Shown piece after piece: positions 33,059 through 44,082 of a stretch of 44,440 nt of DNA; positions within the stretch are counted from its first letter, which is position 1; each line of letters begins with the position of its first letter. The position numbers were made by a program, and so were the translations under genes. The notes beneath the pieces are model-generated. The model saw only the letters and a program-made list of their open reading frames with translations. It was not told where the DNA came from and did no database searches. This DNA comes from Gracilaria domingensis (taxonomy: Eukaryota > Rhodophyta > Florideophyceae > Gracilariales > Gracilariaceae): NCBI GenBank assembly GCA_022539475.1, contig VCMS01000381.1:1-44440 (forward strand), given 5' to 3'.

Positions 33059-34660
33059 CTGGTATGATCACGTTTTTGAAAGGGGTGGTACGCACATGGA
33101 GGCTGATGACTGGTATGTCCCAGTGAACCACGAAGATGTACCTTGGATATTCATCAGACTCTTTGGATATACGTTACAGTGTCTAATGATATTACCCGGA
33201 TACACGTAAGAGATATCCCATGGATGTCCAGCTGATGTGTAATAATATGTCCTTCGAATATTCTGTAGATATTTGTAAGGCACTCCTTAGACGCACCAAA
33301 ACGTGGAACATCTGAAGGACGTATTATTGAATATCTGATGCATATCACACGGATATACTTCGGACACCCAGCGAAAACTCGTGCAACCGAATTGAAATCG
33401 GATTTCAAGCGATCTTTAGCTGATGTTCGTCTAACTTTTAGTGCACTAAGTCGTGCGTCATTGGGTTCTCATTACATCAATAATCAATGAAAACCTATTG
33501 AATTTAATTTTTCTGAAACATTCAATCCAATGAAAATGCCTTGAGGACATAAGACAAAAGCCTTAGTTACTGAGATCATTATGATGATTCTATGACGGAA
33601 AGTTCCGCCTGGGACACCCAATGAGTACCTCTTCAGCTCATCTTAGGACATACACAGGATATCAGATGGTTATCATATGTACATCCATGATATGCATCAG
33701 ATGTGCAGTGAACGAACGCTAGATGTGCATTTGGGACATATGATGAACATCATCATAGTTTAGAGGGATGAGAGAGGTAACATGAACAGTGAGGAGATTT
33801 GGAAAGGCTACCGCGTGTCTAGAAAGTGCAGTTACCGAGTTCATGAAGGAGATGGGCTTGGTTATGACCAGGTCATGATGAATCACATGAGATAGAGAAC
33901 AAGAGAGGCTGCTGCATGCCTAGCCCGCGCAGGTACTCCGTGCATGAATATGATCGGAATGATAGAGTCGGGATTGATGATGAAAGTGTTGATGACGGGT
34001 ACTGTTCTGAAGCTTTTTAAGACAAGTCGTCTTGGAAGAGCAAGAAGAACGAAAAAGAAGTCGACGGACAGGCAAACGGCAGTGCTCAACGTCAACGTTC
34101 GAGAAAAAATGACGTCGGGATGTCTAATGAGGCCGAACACTCGGAGCAGAGAAACTCATCTCACTATTGTTAGCCGCCTGACAAACGTAGAAGGGTTGCT
34201 AAGTCCTATCTCACTCGCAAGAGTGAACTCCATCAAGATCCGAAGGTGAAAAAGGTGAAAGGTCCGAAGCAAACTGGCTCTAGTTTCCACTCACTGCGCT
34301 CCAAACACCAATACCTAGGCAAAACTCTCAGTCATTGACGATTTATTTACTTCTCTGTATCGAAGCACTTCTTTATAATGTCTCAAGGCATTTTCTCAGA
34401 AAGGCAGGTTGATATACAACGGATATCCATAAGATGTGCGCGCCCATACCCTAATTTTGCCCTGAGATTTGTTGGGTTTTGGATGTGTTATAGATATTCA
34501 TTGGATGTCCCTAAACTATGTCACAGATATCCTACGGTAGGTGTCACAGATGTCCGGCGTTTGTGCCTTGGATGCACTTAAGCCTTGCTGATCATGTCCA
34601 ACAATATGTGAATTAGATATGCATTGGCTGTCCATTGTTACGAAGTAGATCATACCAGTG
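33059..34660. repeat. Clusters of GGATATCC-like palindromic words, possible transposon ends
   Basis: Words close to the palindrome GGATATCC or GGATGTCC recur about every 10-30 bases in 33,140-33,370, 33,600-33,760 and 34,400-34,670 (for example GGATATTC, GGATATAC, GATATCCC, GGATGTCC, GAATATTC, GGATATCC). I count roughly twenty near-matches. Between the clusters, 33,780-34,370 has eroded coding-like frames rich in Arg, Lys and Ser. CTGGTATGATC at 33,059-33,069 recurs inverted at 34,648-34,658, bracketing the clusters. Many CACTA elements have subterminal arrays of short motifs bound by their accessory protein, so this could be an eroded element. No clear terminus is seen. Confidence 0.45.
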
Positions 34661-34818
34661 GATATCGGCAATGGTTCTTTCAATGGTCATTATTTCGTGC
34701 CTTTTCGTGCCCTTGTATTATAGACGTGAAATGTAATTGAGTAAAATACTAAACTTTTTTGAATACGTAATGCACCATATTTTATTCCTTATTATTTTAT
34801 TACAAGGGTTTGTCTTTG

Positions 34819-37800
34819 TCACGTTGCGTTACATCGTCGCTGCCCGCTAGTAGCACATCTACACCTCACCATTCTTGAAGAACCGTCGCCTCTCACGAAC
34901 CCCCTCAAGCGCCCTTTCCGTCCCGTCTCATTCACAATTCTGTCACCGAATGGATCAAAAAAGGTACGCCGCCAGTTAAAGTCCAAGAAACTGATGTTTC
35001 TCTTCATACATTTGATGTCTTCAACCGAATTCCATGAGTTTCGAACTGTACCTCTTTGCTGTGGCGCTGATAGTCGAGTGTACTTTTGTCCAGTTTGACG
35101 GCCGCACAACAGTCCATACATCCAGCTAACCCGACAAAGCGTCCGTGTTTCTGTATGCGCGTGTTGTTCTCGGAGAGAGCGATACGAGAATGTCGTTTGA
35201 AGCATCTCGTCAACAACACCATAGTAAACATCGAACGTTGACAATATGGACGCATTCGAATCATCTGTTCCCCCAGAGTGAAAGTGTGCGGCAATCCAGC
35301 ATCAGTGGCGGGCTTTGTGCAAGTTCTGTCTTTCACGATGCACAAAATGTCTTTGAGATTCTACTTGAAGACAAGCGCCTTTCGTTTTGATTGATATCGC
35401 AGGAAGTATTTGCAGGCTCAAGACTTGAACGTCAAACGCAGTGATCGAGAGCGTTGTCAAGACATATTCCTTCACTTGTCTCATGCGCTCCGCCCCACCC
35501 ACGCTGCGACGAACACCCATGACCTTCACAACTGCGGTTTCTCCCTTACGTGCTGTGGTGTGTCCCATTAAAAGGCCTTCCTCGCTCCCCTCCTGCGATT
35601 CTGCACTGCTCAATGAATGCCGTTCCGAATCTGCCGAGCTCTGACCAAATCCTGCCTCGCCTCCCTACCCGTCTTTCTCTAACCTTAACCCCATTCCACC
35701 ATCTAGTAACTGCAGACCAAATAGGGTATGAGTTTTATGAAATAGATTCGCTTCTGGCCGCTGCGTAGACCTCCGCATATATGTTAGCGTCCCGGCCACG
35801 CGTTCGGCTATGAACTGCGACACATTCCTCAAAGGTCCACACTCCTGTAGCATTTCAGGGAAGTGCAACACGCAGTGCGTCGCTGGGGTGAGACAGAACG
35901 CAGTATAGCTCCCGTCAAACACAAAGTACACAAACATCGAAAGAAGCTGTACCACAAGGTTCCTTAATCGAGCTATTTCATCTCTTCGTGGATTTGTGTC
36001 GAAGAGAATGTAAGTGATCTTCGAAGAAATGCTCCATAGTTTCGTTAATCTTCTGTAAATCGATGTGTGGTTAAACACAGAAGGGCCATAGAACAACGCC
36101 AGATTCTGAAAATCTTCTGCTTTGAATCCACCTATGTGTTTAAATAAATCAGGAGGGCGCCCCCAAACCGCCGGAATCCCCTTGTATCCAACGGAAAGCG
36201 TGTCATTGATGATATCCAAGATCCCTTGCTCAATGACAAACCTATGTTTGGATGAATCGCATTTGGCATGCGAGCCAATTGTTAAAGCAACGAGATGTTT
36301 GACCCATCCCAGAAGCCATTGATGCATGGGATCGTAGGGAGCACACTGGAATATATCAAGTTCGAGTTTTCCCAAAAAAGGACGGCGCTTGATTCCTGTA
36401 TTTTTCATTAGAATTTGCCTCGCGGCCTGAGTCCGCGCCCTTTCCAACTCTATACATGTCCTTGAAAACTGCTGCGCACTGCGCAACCGATTTCATTCAA
36501 GGTTAATATAGAGCTCTGGACTGCTCTGCAGGTTTACTTCACGAACCGTTCCCACGTTTCCAGGATCCAGTATCATCCACAAATGGGTTCCTCCTCCGAC
36601 CGTTCTTCCAGCTTGTTTGTGACACTTCCGGCACGGCGTTCAGCATTATGGCCCTTTATGCCAAGCATTTTGCTTGCCGCAGGCCAATCGGCCGTGATAA
36701 ACACGATATGGGCATAAACGGTAGGTAATTTTCCGTCATTGCAACGTACTCCCACCCCGTTTTGCAATTGCGCTATATCCTCGATGAGAGGTGATAGAAA
36801 ACTGTCGAAGAGCTCCGTGTCGTGTCAGCAAGGGACAAATGCAGACAAGAGTACATTCGCGGCTTTGAAGCGGTTCTCTGGAATGTAGTTGAGGATGGTG
36901 AACATTAGTGGCCACAGAGATTTTGTGACTTTTCGCCCTTTAAACACCTCAACCCCATCGGATGAAAATGAAAGAAACACATACCATTCGTGGCCTTCGT
37001 TCCAAATGTGCATCCGTTCTCCATGCTGATTACGAAAATATGTGCCGTAGTAATAGTCCTCAAGATAAGAAACTTCATTTTCGTCATTCGTGGCAGCAGC
37101 TTTGTAGGCTCTGTTACATCCCTCCAATAACTCTTGAAAGGAATCACGCTCCCGACACAACGCAGAGATCTGTTCTGAGAGGAGTCCGTACCAATACCGT
37201 CGATGTGCAGACAATGCCAGATTGCATTTGCTGCTCGGACATTGAAGGTCGGACCTATACTTCTCAAAATATATAGCGTGCTCTTCATTGCACATGAAAC
37301 CAAATCTGCGCCGAACTCCCGAGCGACTGCGCACGTAGTTTATGACGGAGTCATAGCTGTACCTGGATCGTACCACACTGGTTTTCAACAAACATCTAGC
37401 TTGGTTTTCGGAAAGTCAACCGTACTCAATTATAGCCAGAACCTTCAGTAGGCGCTGTGTCTCGATGTGTTCTCGATCCCCATACATTCCATGAAAAGGA
37501 GCGGAGCCATCAAGTTCTTGTACAGAGCATACATTACTCTCCGGATAAGAAAGAACGACCTCGTCGTATTCATTTTCACCTATTACCGAACCAGAGTCGG
37601 TGTGCTCAAAAGGTGGAGCAGATAAGCCATGTTGTTCCTGAATATGATTCATGTTCTCCATATTTCCAGCCTCCTCTTATTCAACACTGTTCACTACTGC
37701 CATAGTTCCAGGTATCGTATTATCATTGTGTTGAACGTCCGTGTCCAATGCACTAGCATCAGTTCAGATGTCAAAATTGAACTGTTCATTTCCTTGAACC

Positions 37801-38150
37801 ATACTGCTGACTTCTCGTTGAAGTTGGTTATTTTCTTTGTTTCTCTCCTCACTGGAGCTTAGTCTAATCCGTTTGGCTGTATGATCGTGAACTGGGTATA
37901 TTTCTTGTCCCAACACGGAGTTTTGAGCATGCGAGATATGGACGTGTTTGTTTCGGTTCCCATGCGTCTCAGCAAAATCTCCCTGGTCATCATGTCCCAG
38001 CGCTTTGATCGCTTCAGAAACAGTATCAAATGAGCTCCTCTGAGATTCGTTGCTGTGCTGAGCGTTGATATTAGCTGGGATTGGAGGCGGCAGATACCCT
38101 TCCCTTGCGCGTGACCCAGGATTTTGACGAAACCGCTTTCTTGGAGCCAT
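34819..38150 (-). pseudogene. Tnp2-family transposase, decayed, right copy
   Basis: Mirror of 14,576-17,907 with the same in-frame stops and the same frame change before the CRKCH motif. Only a few amino-acid differences are visible, for example Gly instead of Arg after YDPMHQWLL, Ser instead of Leu in VRSRxGVRR, and Trp instead of Arg in the tail frame (RNSxNSVED). The gene was therefore dead before the duplication. Confidence 0.85.
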
Positions 38151-38309
38151 AATGTGAAAATACAGACTGTTCCTGCTGAATCAACGCACACAGAACCTTG
38201 GGTACAGATGGGGGAGCAGGTGGAAAACAAACTCGAGTGACAAAATCATTGGATGAAGAGCAGTTATCTTCCCATCTTAAACGAAACGAAACTGTATGCG
38301 ACAAATTCG

Positions 38310-38317
38310 TATAAATA
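38310..38317 (+). promoter_or_regulatory. TATA box for the 318-aa gene, right copy
   Basis: TATAAATA on the plus strand, 154 bases upstream of the ATG at 38,471. Identical to the left copy. Confidence 0.5.
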
Positions 38318-38470
38318 CCCGTCAACCTGCGCATCTCTCTCTTCTCCCATGATACCATGCTAACCTTCTATGGTCTTCCCTGAGCCCCAACTCTGTGTCA
38401 CAATTCATCCCTGATTCGTTGTGTTTGAGGTTTCGTCGCTGCATTGCATCCGTACAGTTTCTCGTTCCCC

Positions 38471-39427
38471 ATGTTTGCACAAGGTCAGTCAACTCGCTCA
38501 AACCAGCAGAGTGAGAATACGGACTCCTTACCTTCAGGGGAGCGCGTTTTATCCATTCCGACTCGCACTGAATCTCGTCGCAAAGACAAACATGGGGTGG
38601 AGGGTAAAGGATCAAAACGTCGCATGCGTGAAATATTTAACCGAAAGATGGCTGTGTATGAAGGTCGTGAATATAATCCGCAGCTGCCCATATCGGAAGA
38701 ATTTATCTTCTCAGCCACAAGCAGTATTCGAGAGTACATCTACTTTACTCGCTCCGTTCCTGACGATGGAACTCTCAGGTACCGTAAACTGGTTCGCGAC
38801 CATCCGACAATTGCTGTTGAGCTCCGTACAAGAGTCGAAAGACATTACCGCATTTTGAGGAAGGCCGAGGGTCAGTGGGCTGTGAACATGCTTATTCAAG
38901 AAAGCCTTAGACGCGATCGTAAGTACCGCAGTGGCTCAGGTTTGGAACAAGCCAACGAGTCGCAAACAGAATCACGTGGAACGCCCAATGCACTGCCAAG
39001 TGACCAGCAAGTTTCAACTTACATGAGTCCTGCGGTATCTCACAACCAACCTGCACACGCAGTTACTTTGGAAGCAAACACGTCTGAGCCCGCGCATGAA
39101 GTGACAGATACGCTACGTGATAATGATGATGAAATATTACCTGGTCCAGCCCCTTCTTTGCGCACGGAGGTGCAAGACGTACAGCAGAACCGCATTGTCC
39201 AACGTGAGACAGATCAGAGAGAGTTTTCTATCGCAAATTCTCGAACTGTTTCATTCCGTGTTTTGCCTCGCCCCGGTCTCGAGATGCCTTCTGCAAGCAG
39301 AGCCGATACCAATGAAAACAATACTCCAAACATTGTGCATCGTCGTCGTGCATTGCATTCTCGACGTGGTACCCGTGGTCGCGTAAGCAAAAGAGTCAGT
39401 GGGCCGTCTGCTCATGGAAGACGTTAG
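38471..39427 (+). CDS. Basic helical protein of 318 aa, right copy
   Basis: Intact copy of the 13,299-14,255 gene with ATG at 38,471 and TAG at 39,425. It differs near the N-terminus (Arg for Leu and Glu for Gly within the first 20 residues) and is otherwise the same as far as I compared. Both copies being open, while the divergent transposase is dead in both, may reflect selection or simply the recent duplication. Confidence 0.72.
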   Translation: MFAQGQSTRSNQQSENTDSLPSGERVLSIPTRTESRRKDKHGVEGKGSKRRMREIFNRKMAVYEGREYNPQLPISEEFIFSATSSIREYIYFTRSVPDDGTLRYRKLVRDHPTIAVELRTRVERHYRILRKAEGQWAVNMLIQESLRRDRKYRSGSGLEQANESQTESRGTPNALPSDQQVSTYMSPAVSHNQPAHAVTLEANTSEPAHEVTDTLRDNDDEILPGPAPSLRTEVQDVQQNRIVQRETDQREFSIANSRTVSFRVLPRPGLEMPSASRADTNENNTPNIVHRRRALHSRRGTRGRVSKRVSGPSAHGRR

Positions 39428-39692
39428 TGAAGTATTTATGTGACGTACATAAGTTATATATGAGATGCAATTCGTCTCATTTTCGCCACGGATCATATAC
39501 TGCCGGCAGAAAATTGTATGAAGTCAGTACAAGAGATTGATGCCATGTTAGTACTTTCAAAATCATGACCGTTCTTGTTCCTGATTAGCAAAGACTGTAC
39601 TGAGTGAAGTTACTTACTGATAAGGAAATAGATTTGGAGAACAATGCATACAATGCGACAGCTGCGTCTTTGTTGAAGGCTGAGACAATGCT

Positions 39693-40436
39693 TTGAAAAG
39701 AAGCTTACATGTTTTGGTAAACAGTTGTTTGTCGTTGCAGTTGCGGATCGGACTTGATAAGTTGCGCGAAATCGTGGTACGTTTGCGGCAGCCAGAAAAG
39801 AATTTCGATGTGCGCATGCAGGCGGTGCAGGCGGAACGGAGGGTGTTGTTGTCGAGTACGGAGTGCGGTGGCGACTCCATGATGGCGTTGTGCGTAGGTT
39901 GGTATACCAGCAGAAGAGTAAGGCTTTAGCAGAATGAAGTTTGCGCAGAGTGGCCGAGAAGGTGCAGGGGGAGTTTTTGGCGCTGTTAGGAGTCAGGAGA
40001 CAGAGAGAGAAGGCCGGAGGTGAAAAGCGGCGTGGAACTGTGGAAGTCGAAACGATTGAGATCAACGCGTGGAGGAGAGTGGTAGATGAGCAGTGGGAGG
40101 TAACCAGTGCTTGTTCGGAGGTGCGCAGAAGCTCAGAAGAGTAGGGTACTGATTACGATGGGCTGGAGGTTGTCGCTAAAGAGGAGGGCTTAATTGTTGT
40201 ACGGACGTGGGCGCGAAGATGGCAGCAGGCAGCTGGAAAGTGGTGTGAAAGGGCTGAGGGGAGTGGCGTGGGGGCGAGAGGCAGGTACGGCCAGGGACGA
40301 GCTCGATTCGAAGGCGGGAAGACGCGGGCGCTGCGGCCAACCGCCTTTCACGGTTCAGAAGCGATTCCGCCTCGGTCGACGAGGCGCGGCGCTCAGGCTC
40401 CGAGGGCAGTACATCTTGCGCATTTTCCCCCTGGTG
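39693..40436 (+). other. Coding-like remnant, unknown family, right copy
   Basis: Mirror of 12,290-13,033, with the same frames on the plus strand (39,693-39,929 and 39,941-40,144). Differences from the left arm cluster near 40,360, where a few bases change around GCGATTCCGCCTCGG. No family is recognised. Confidence 0.35.
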
Positions 40437-40442
40437 CAGTTT

Positions 40443-40690
40443 CCCAGGCAAAACTCGTAAAGGGAAAACTAAAAGGGTTTTCAGTAGACTTGCAGACAAA
40501 GTGACTGGTGTAGTAAGGTAATATGACCAACGTCATTGAAGAATAAGTAATTTTTTGTTTCACTGACATTTCCATGAGTGTGATTTTTTGAAAAAATTAA
40601 ATTGCTCGAAAGTGCCCTTACATTTTATTGAAAGATATCAATTTCATTTACTGCCGCATGATGATTCAATGACAATGGGTTTTGCTAGGG
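40443..40690 (+). mobile_element. MITE-like element, copy A' (right arm)
   Basis: Duplicate of 12,036-12,283 in inverted orientation, starting CCCAGGCAAAACTCG and ending TTTTGCTAGGG. Flanks are TTT and GTT. It arose from the arm duplication, not from a separate insertion, because the flanking sequence is the same. Confidence 0.85.
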
Positions 40691-40821
40691 GTTGCGGCAC
40701 CGTATACGCCAGAGCTCCAGCGCTGGAGCTCCAGCGCAGCAGTGGAGGCAGCGGCTGGCAATTAAAGTGATTAGTACGGTCCGTGCGACTCGTAAACCGC
40801 TAACGTGCTTGGCTCTTCCTT

Positions 40822-40852
40822 AACATCATCATGACGTCATCAGGATGATGTT
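40822..40852. promoter_or_regulatory. Imperfect palindrome around TGACGTCA, right copy
   Basis: Mirror of 11,874-11,904 with the same TGACGTCA core and flanking ATCATC/GATGAT arms. Confidence 0.4.
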
Positions 40853-41224
40853 TTCAAACTAAAAACCCCGTGCCGTTTCACACCAAATTGTTACGTCGCG
40901 CTGCAAGAAATGGTCGTACCCGACCCGCGTTAATAACGCGAGGCAAATATCCGTTAGCTTCGACGACGCGCCGGACTGTGGGAAACGACTGTTCTTTCTC
41001 CAGCCACCAGATGATCCCCCTCTTAGTTCGAGCGACAAAGTGCGGCGCGTCGTTCTCTCCCACGTCGCTGTCGGCACAAAAGCTGTAATCCGAGCATGTG
41101 CGCAACATGTCTTCATCGCCGGCGTGATTGCCTGTTTCCGACGCGCCGTGCAAACCGTCCCAACCTACGCATCATGGCGAAGAGCCACAACACCAGTCTG
41201 ATGACCTGAACAGCGCACAGCAGA

Positions 41225-41425
41225 ATGGCAGCGGGCAGCCACGTCGCGAACGCGCTATCACAGACTCTGCTGTTGATGGTGCTGCCGCTCGCCTTGATGT
41301 CCTGGATACGCTGTGATCTTTTGCATCCGCGGCATAAGTACTATGCTGCAATCGAAGGAGTGGTACAAATTGGCGAATGGATGGTCGATGTGGATAGCTA
41401 CTTTGGTCTGGAACAGGATCGATGA
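41225..41425 (+). CDS. Small ORF with hydrophobic N-terminus, right copy
   Basis: Mirror of 11,301-11,501 with an identical 66-codon frame. The evidence for expression is no better than for the left copy. Confidence 0.3.
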   Translation: MAAGSHVANALSQTLLLMVLPLALMSWIRCDLLHPRHKYYAAIEGVVQIGEWMVDVDSYFGLEQDR

Positions 41426-42249
41426 TCCCGTAAACTGGTGCTTTTCTTTACCAACAGCGCATCCCACTACTTCTAAGCAAGTTCCAAGAAACCTACGTTC
41501 AGTCTCATCTGCGCCATATTCTACGTGAGTTTGAGCTGCTCACCTGAGATATTGCATCACCTTTTTTTTAAGCAATTCACAAACATAGCTGTTCGAAAGA
41601 CAATTCAATTGATGAATTATAAAGGCTCCTGAAACAGTTTAGCTGAGTCTGCCCAGCCATTTTTTGCCCTCCCCAATAGAAGTAATCGTGGTTAACGCAT
41701 TCGTTTCAAGAATTTGACGAAAAGCTATTTAACCGTGAGGCTGCTTTGCGGTGATTAATGTGTGGAGAAGAACGCTGGAGGTGCCTTGGGTTTCTCTTCT
41801 GGGTATACAGTTTCTAGTATGAATTGGGTTTAGGCTCTTTTTTCATGTCAAATGCCAATGCCCGTTCTTCATGTACGGGCTTGACCAGCATTCCTCTGCA
41901 GCGAACCACGTTCTATAATGGTGCTCAGGCATTCGGTATGATTGAGTGAGACTCTGAATCTGCTACCCACTCTGGCAACAAAATCAACACGGCCTGGTGT
42001 GCTTTTCGCAGAATGGAAACATATGCAACGCACACCGATGATCGCTCCCCGACTTTCCCTTCATTGTTCTCACCTGCTGCGGTCTCAATCCACAACTTCT
42101 TCTTTACATCATCTACGTTCTGTTACGATAAACTGTATGAAGGACGTTACTCAGGACATTGATCGGTGGAAGAGGTCTTTAGATTATTCATACATTTCTA
42201 ACTGTCGGTGTTTTATCTACTATTCTTTGATAAGGAAGCACATTCAGTA

Positions 42250-43378
42250 ATGGCGTACTCTGTGTTTCGTGCTCCGCTCTTCATCTTTATTATTCCCTGC
42301 CTCGTGCAACAAAGCATCACTGAAATAAGCTACAAGCACTGCCAAGGACCAGCTGACATAGGAAAACAAGGAAACAAGGGCTTTTTCTTCAATCCCTCCA
42401 TACAGGACGAGCATTTCATCCATCGCACTCACAGCAGGGTATTCACCAAATCTCGCATCAGAAATACACGTTTACAAACTGCGGTTTCCATTTCCCACCG
42501 GAAAGAGATGATCCTCTTGTACGACTTGGCACGATGTTTCTTTCAAAGCTTGTACTTTCGGAACTGCGAAAGGAACCAGAAAGAAAAGGAAATGTTCAAG
42601 TATACTACCATGCAAAATGTGGTATTTGAGAACTGTACGTTCGAGAGTTCGCTTGATGCCATGTTCCAGAAGTTTGCGTCAGACAGCGTTACCTTCAAGA
42701 ATTTCACATTCAAGAATCAGATGCGGTTTAGCCACGGTGATGTGAAGTCTATAAAGATTTGTCACGCAAAATTGGGCACTCACTCCTCTAGTGGCAGCCC
42801 AAATGACGAAGGTGAGATTGTCATGTCCGACATGTCTCTCAGTCGCGCATTACTTCATCACACGATCGGGTCTGGATATATTCGTCTTCAGAGTGCTTCG
42901 GTGTAGAATTTTGAAATCCAATCATCTAGAATTTGTGGTGTGACCTGTCATGAGGAGAATAAAGCTGGTGCGATCCCGAAGACGAAGATTTCATTGCAAA
43001 CGGAGATGTTTAAGAACGTCTCTTTCACGGATGGTTTTTATTGCGATCGAACTGAAATAAGTGCCCTCGATCTGCTGGACGTGAAGATTAGAAACTATAT
43101 TGATATGTCAAAGTCAGATATCACCGATCCCGTTAGCAAAAATGTGACCGCCTATATGGAGAATGTCTGCAGCCGTTTCACTTGCAGATGCAATTGTGCA
43201 CTGCAAAACCGTAGCAGTCACTAACACAACAAAGGTTACTATGGCGGGGTACAAAGTTCCTTGAAGGGATTATGTTTATGAATATATCTATATCAAGCAA
43301 GGACATTGATCCTACTGGCACGATCTTCAGTCAGGAGATCATCAATAAGGAATATTGTACCCTATCATGTTTGGAATC
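42250..43378 (+). pseudogene. Secreted beta-helix-like protein, right copy, several breaks
   Basis: The frame starts at ATG 42,250 with the same signal peptide and reads through the site where the left copy is frameshifted, because a G is missing here. A TAG at about 42,904, where the left copy has GAG, stops it. Downstream, the frame resumes (42,940-43,170). It then shifts where CCCGTTTTC in the left copy is CCGTTTC here (about 43,174), and again at an extra G near 43,248. Cys-to-Phe replaces a repeat residue (FKNFTF, about 42,700). Each copy thus keeps a part the other has lost. Confidence 0.6.
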
Positions 43379-43702
43379 GGGTTGAATGTGTGATTTCTCT
43401 CATGAGTCAGTGGTGTGTCCCGGGGCAACTCTACAGTAAACGTAAATGCAAAGATCTTGTGTTTCTCGGCGCTATCAGTCGTAACAGTAACGCCTCTGGG
43501 ACATGCTTAGCCCAAACCTATGAGTGAGCTTAATTTCGGAGATATTGTGATTCACAGTTCTGATTCGGTTGCTTCAGAACCGGAGGTTATAACATGTATC
43601 ATTTCGTTTCCCAAGAAAACGAGGTATGTTCTGCCACCCTGAATTCACAATGGATTAACTGAACTGGAGCAGAGGGGCATCAATGCGTAACTCCCGCAAT
43701 TA

Positions 43703-44069
43703 GTGCTGTGCGTCTTCGTAATGCTCGCGATGCTTTCCGTTACAGACGAAAGAGCCAGCTACACTAGTGTGAGCGAGTATGCCCTTGATGAAGTGCACTG
43801 TAGCTTGGAGGAAAGGTTGAGGCTTTCGGATGACGCGAAAACAAGCCATCGAGGGCCTTTTTCGAGGTGTGCGGTTTTCTCGAACATCAAAATCGCTTTT
43901 GTTTTGATGAGCATAAAAGGCTCCAACTGTGGCTTCGTGTTGGCTGAAGCTGGGGCCTAACTCGAGAAGTAGTCTTGAAGTGTTGGTGCAGCTGCCCAGG
44001 TCATATACTCCTAGCAGGAGCGATGCAGATGATTCCGATAGCTCCTTAGTACTAAAGCCATTCCAGACC
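43703..44069 (+). pseudogene. Truncated copy of the left-boundary gene fragment
   Basis: Mirror of 8,658-9,017, with SEYALDEVHCSLEERLRL visible at about 43,770-43,825. A missing C after GCGAAAAC (about 43,842) changes the frame relative to the left copy. The copy ends at the duplication boundary, so the lipase-side continuation is absent here. Confidence 0.5.
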
Positions 44070-44082
44070 ATTATTCCATTCC

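Larger units (their letters stand above)
34708..44069 (-). repeat. Right arm of the 9.36-kb inverted repeat
   Basis: This is the reverse complement of 8,658-18,018. Its inner limit falls at TGCCCTTGTATTATAG (34,708) and its outer limit after CCATTCCAGA (44,069), where the left arm continues into other sequence of the same gene fragment. Outside 44,069 a filler of about 13 bases contains a second CATTCC, then the AT-rich inverted repeat begins at 44,083. Inner parts are nearly identical to the left arm. From about 42,900 outwards one-base homopolymer differences become common. Confidence 0.95.
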
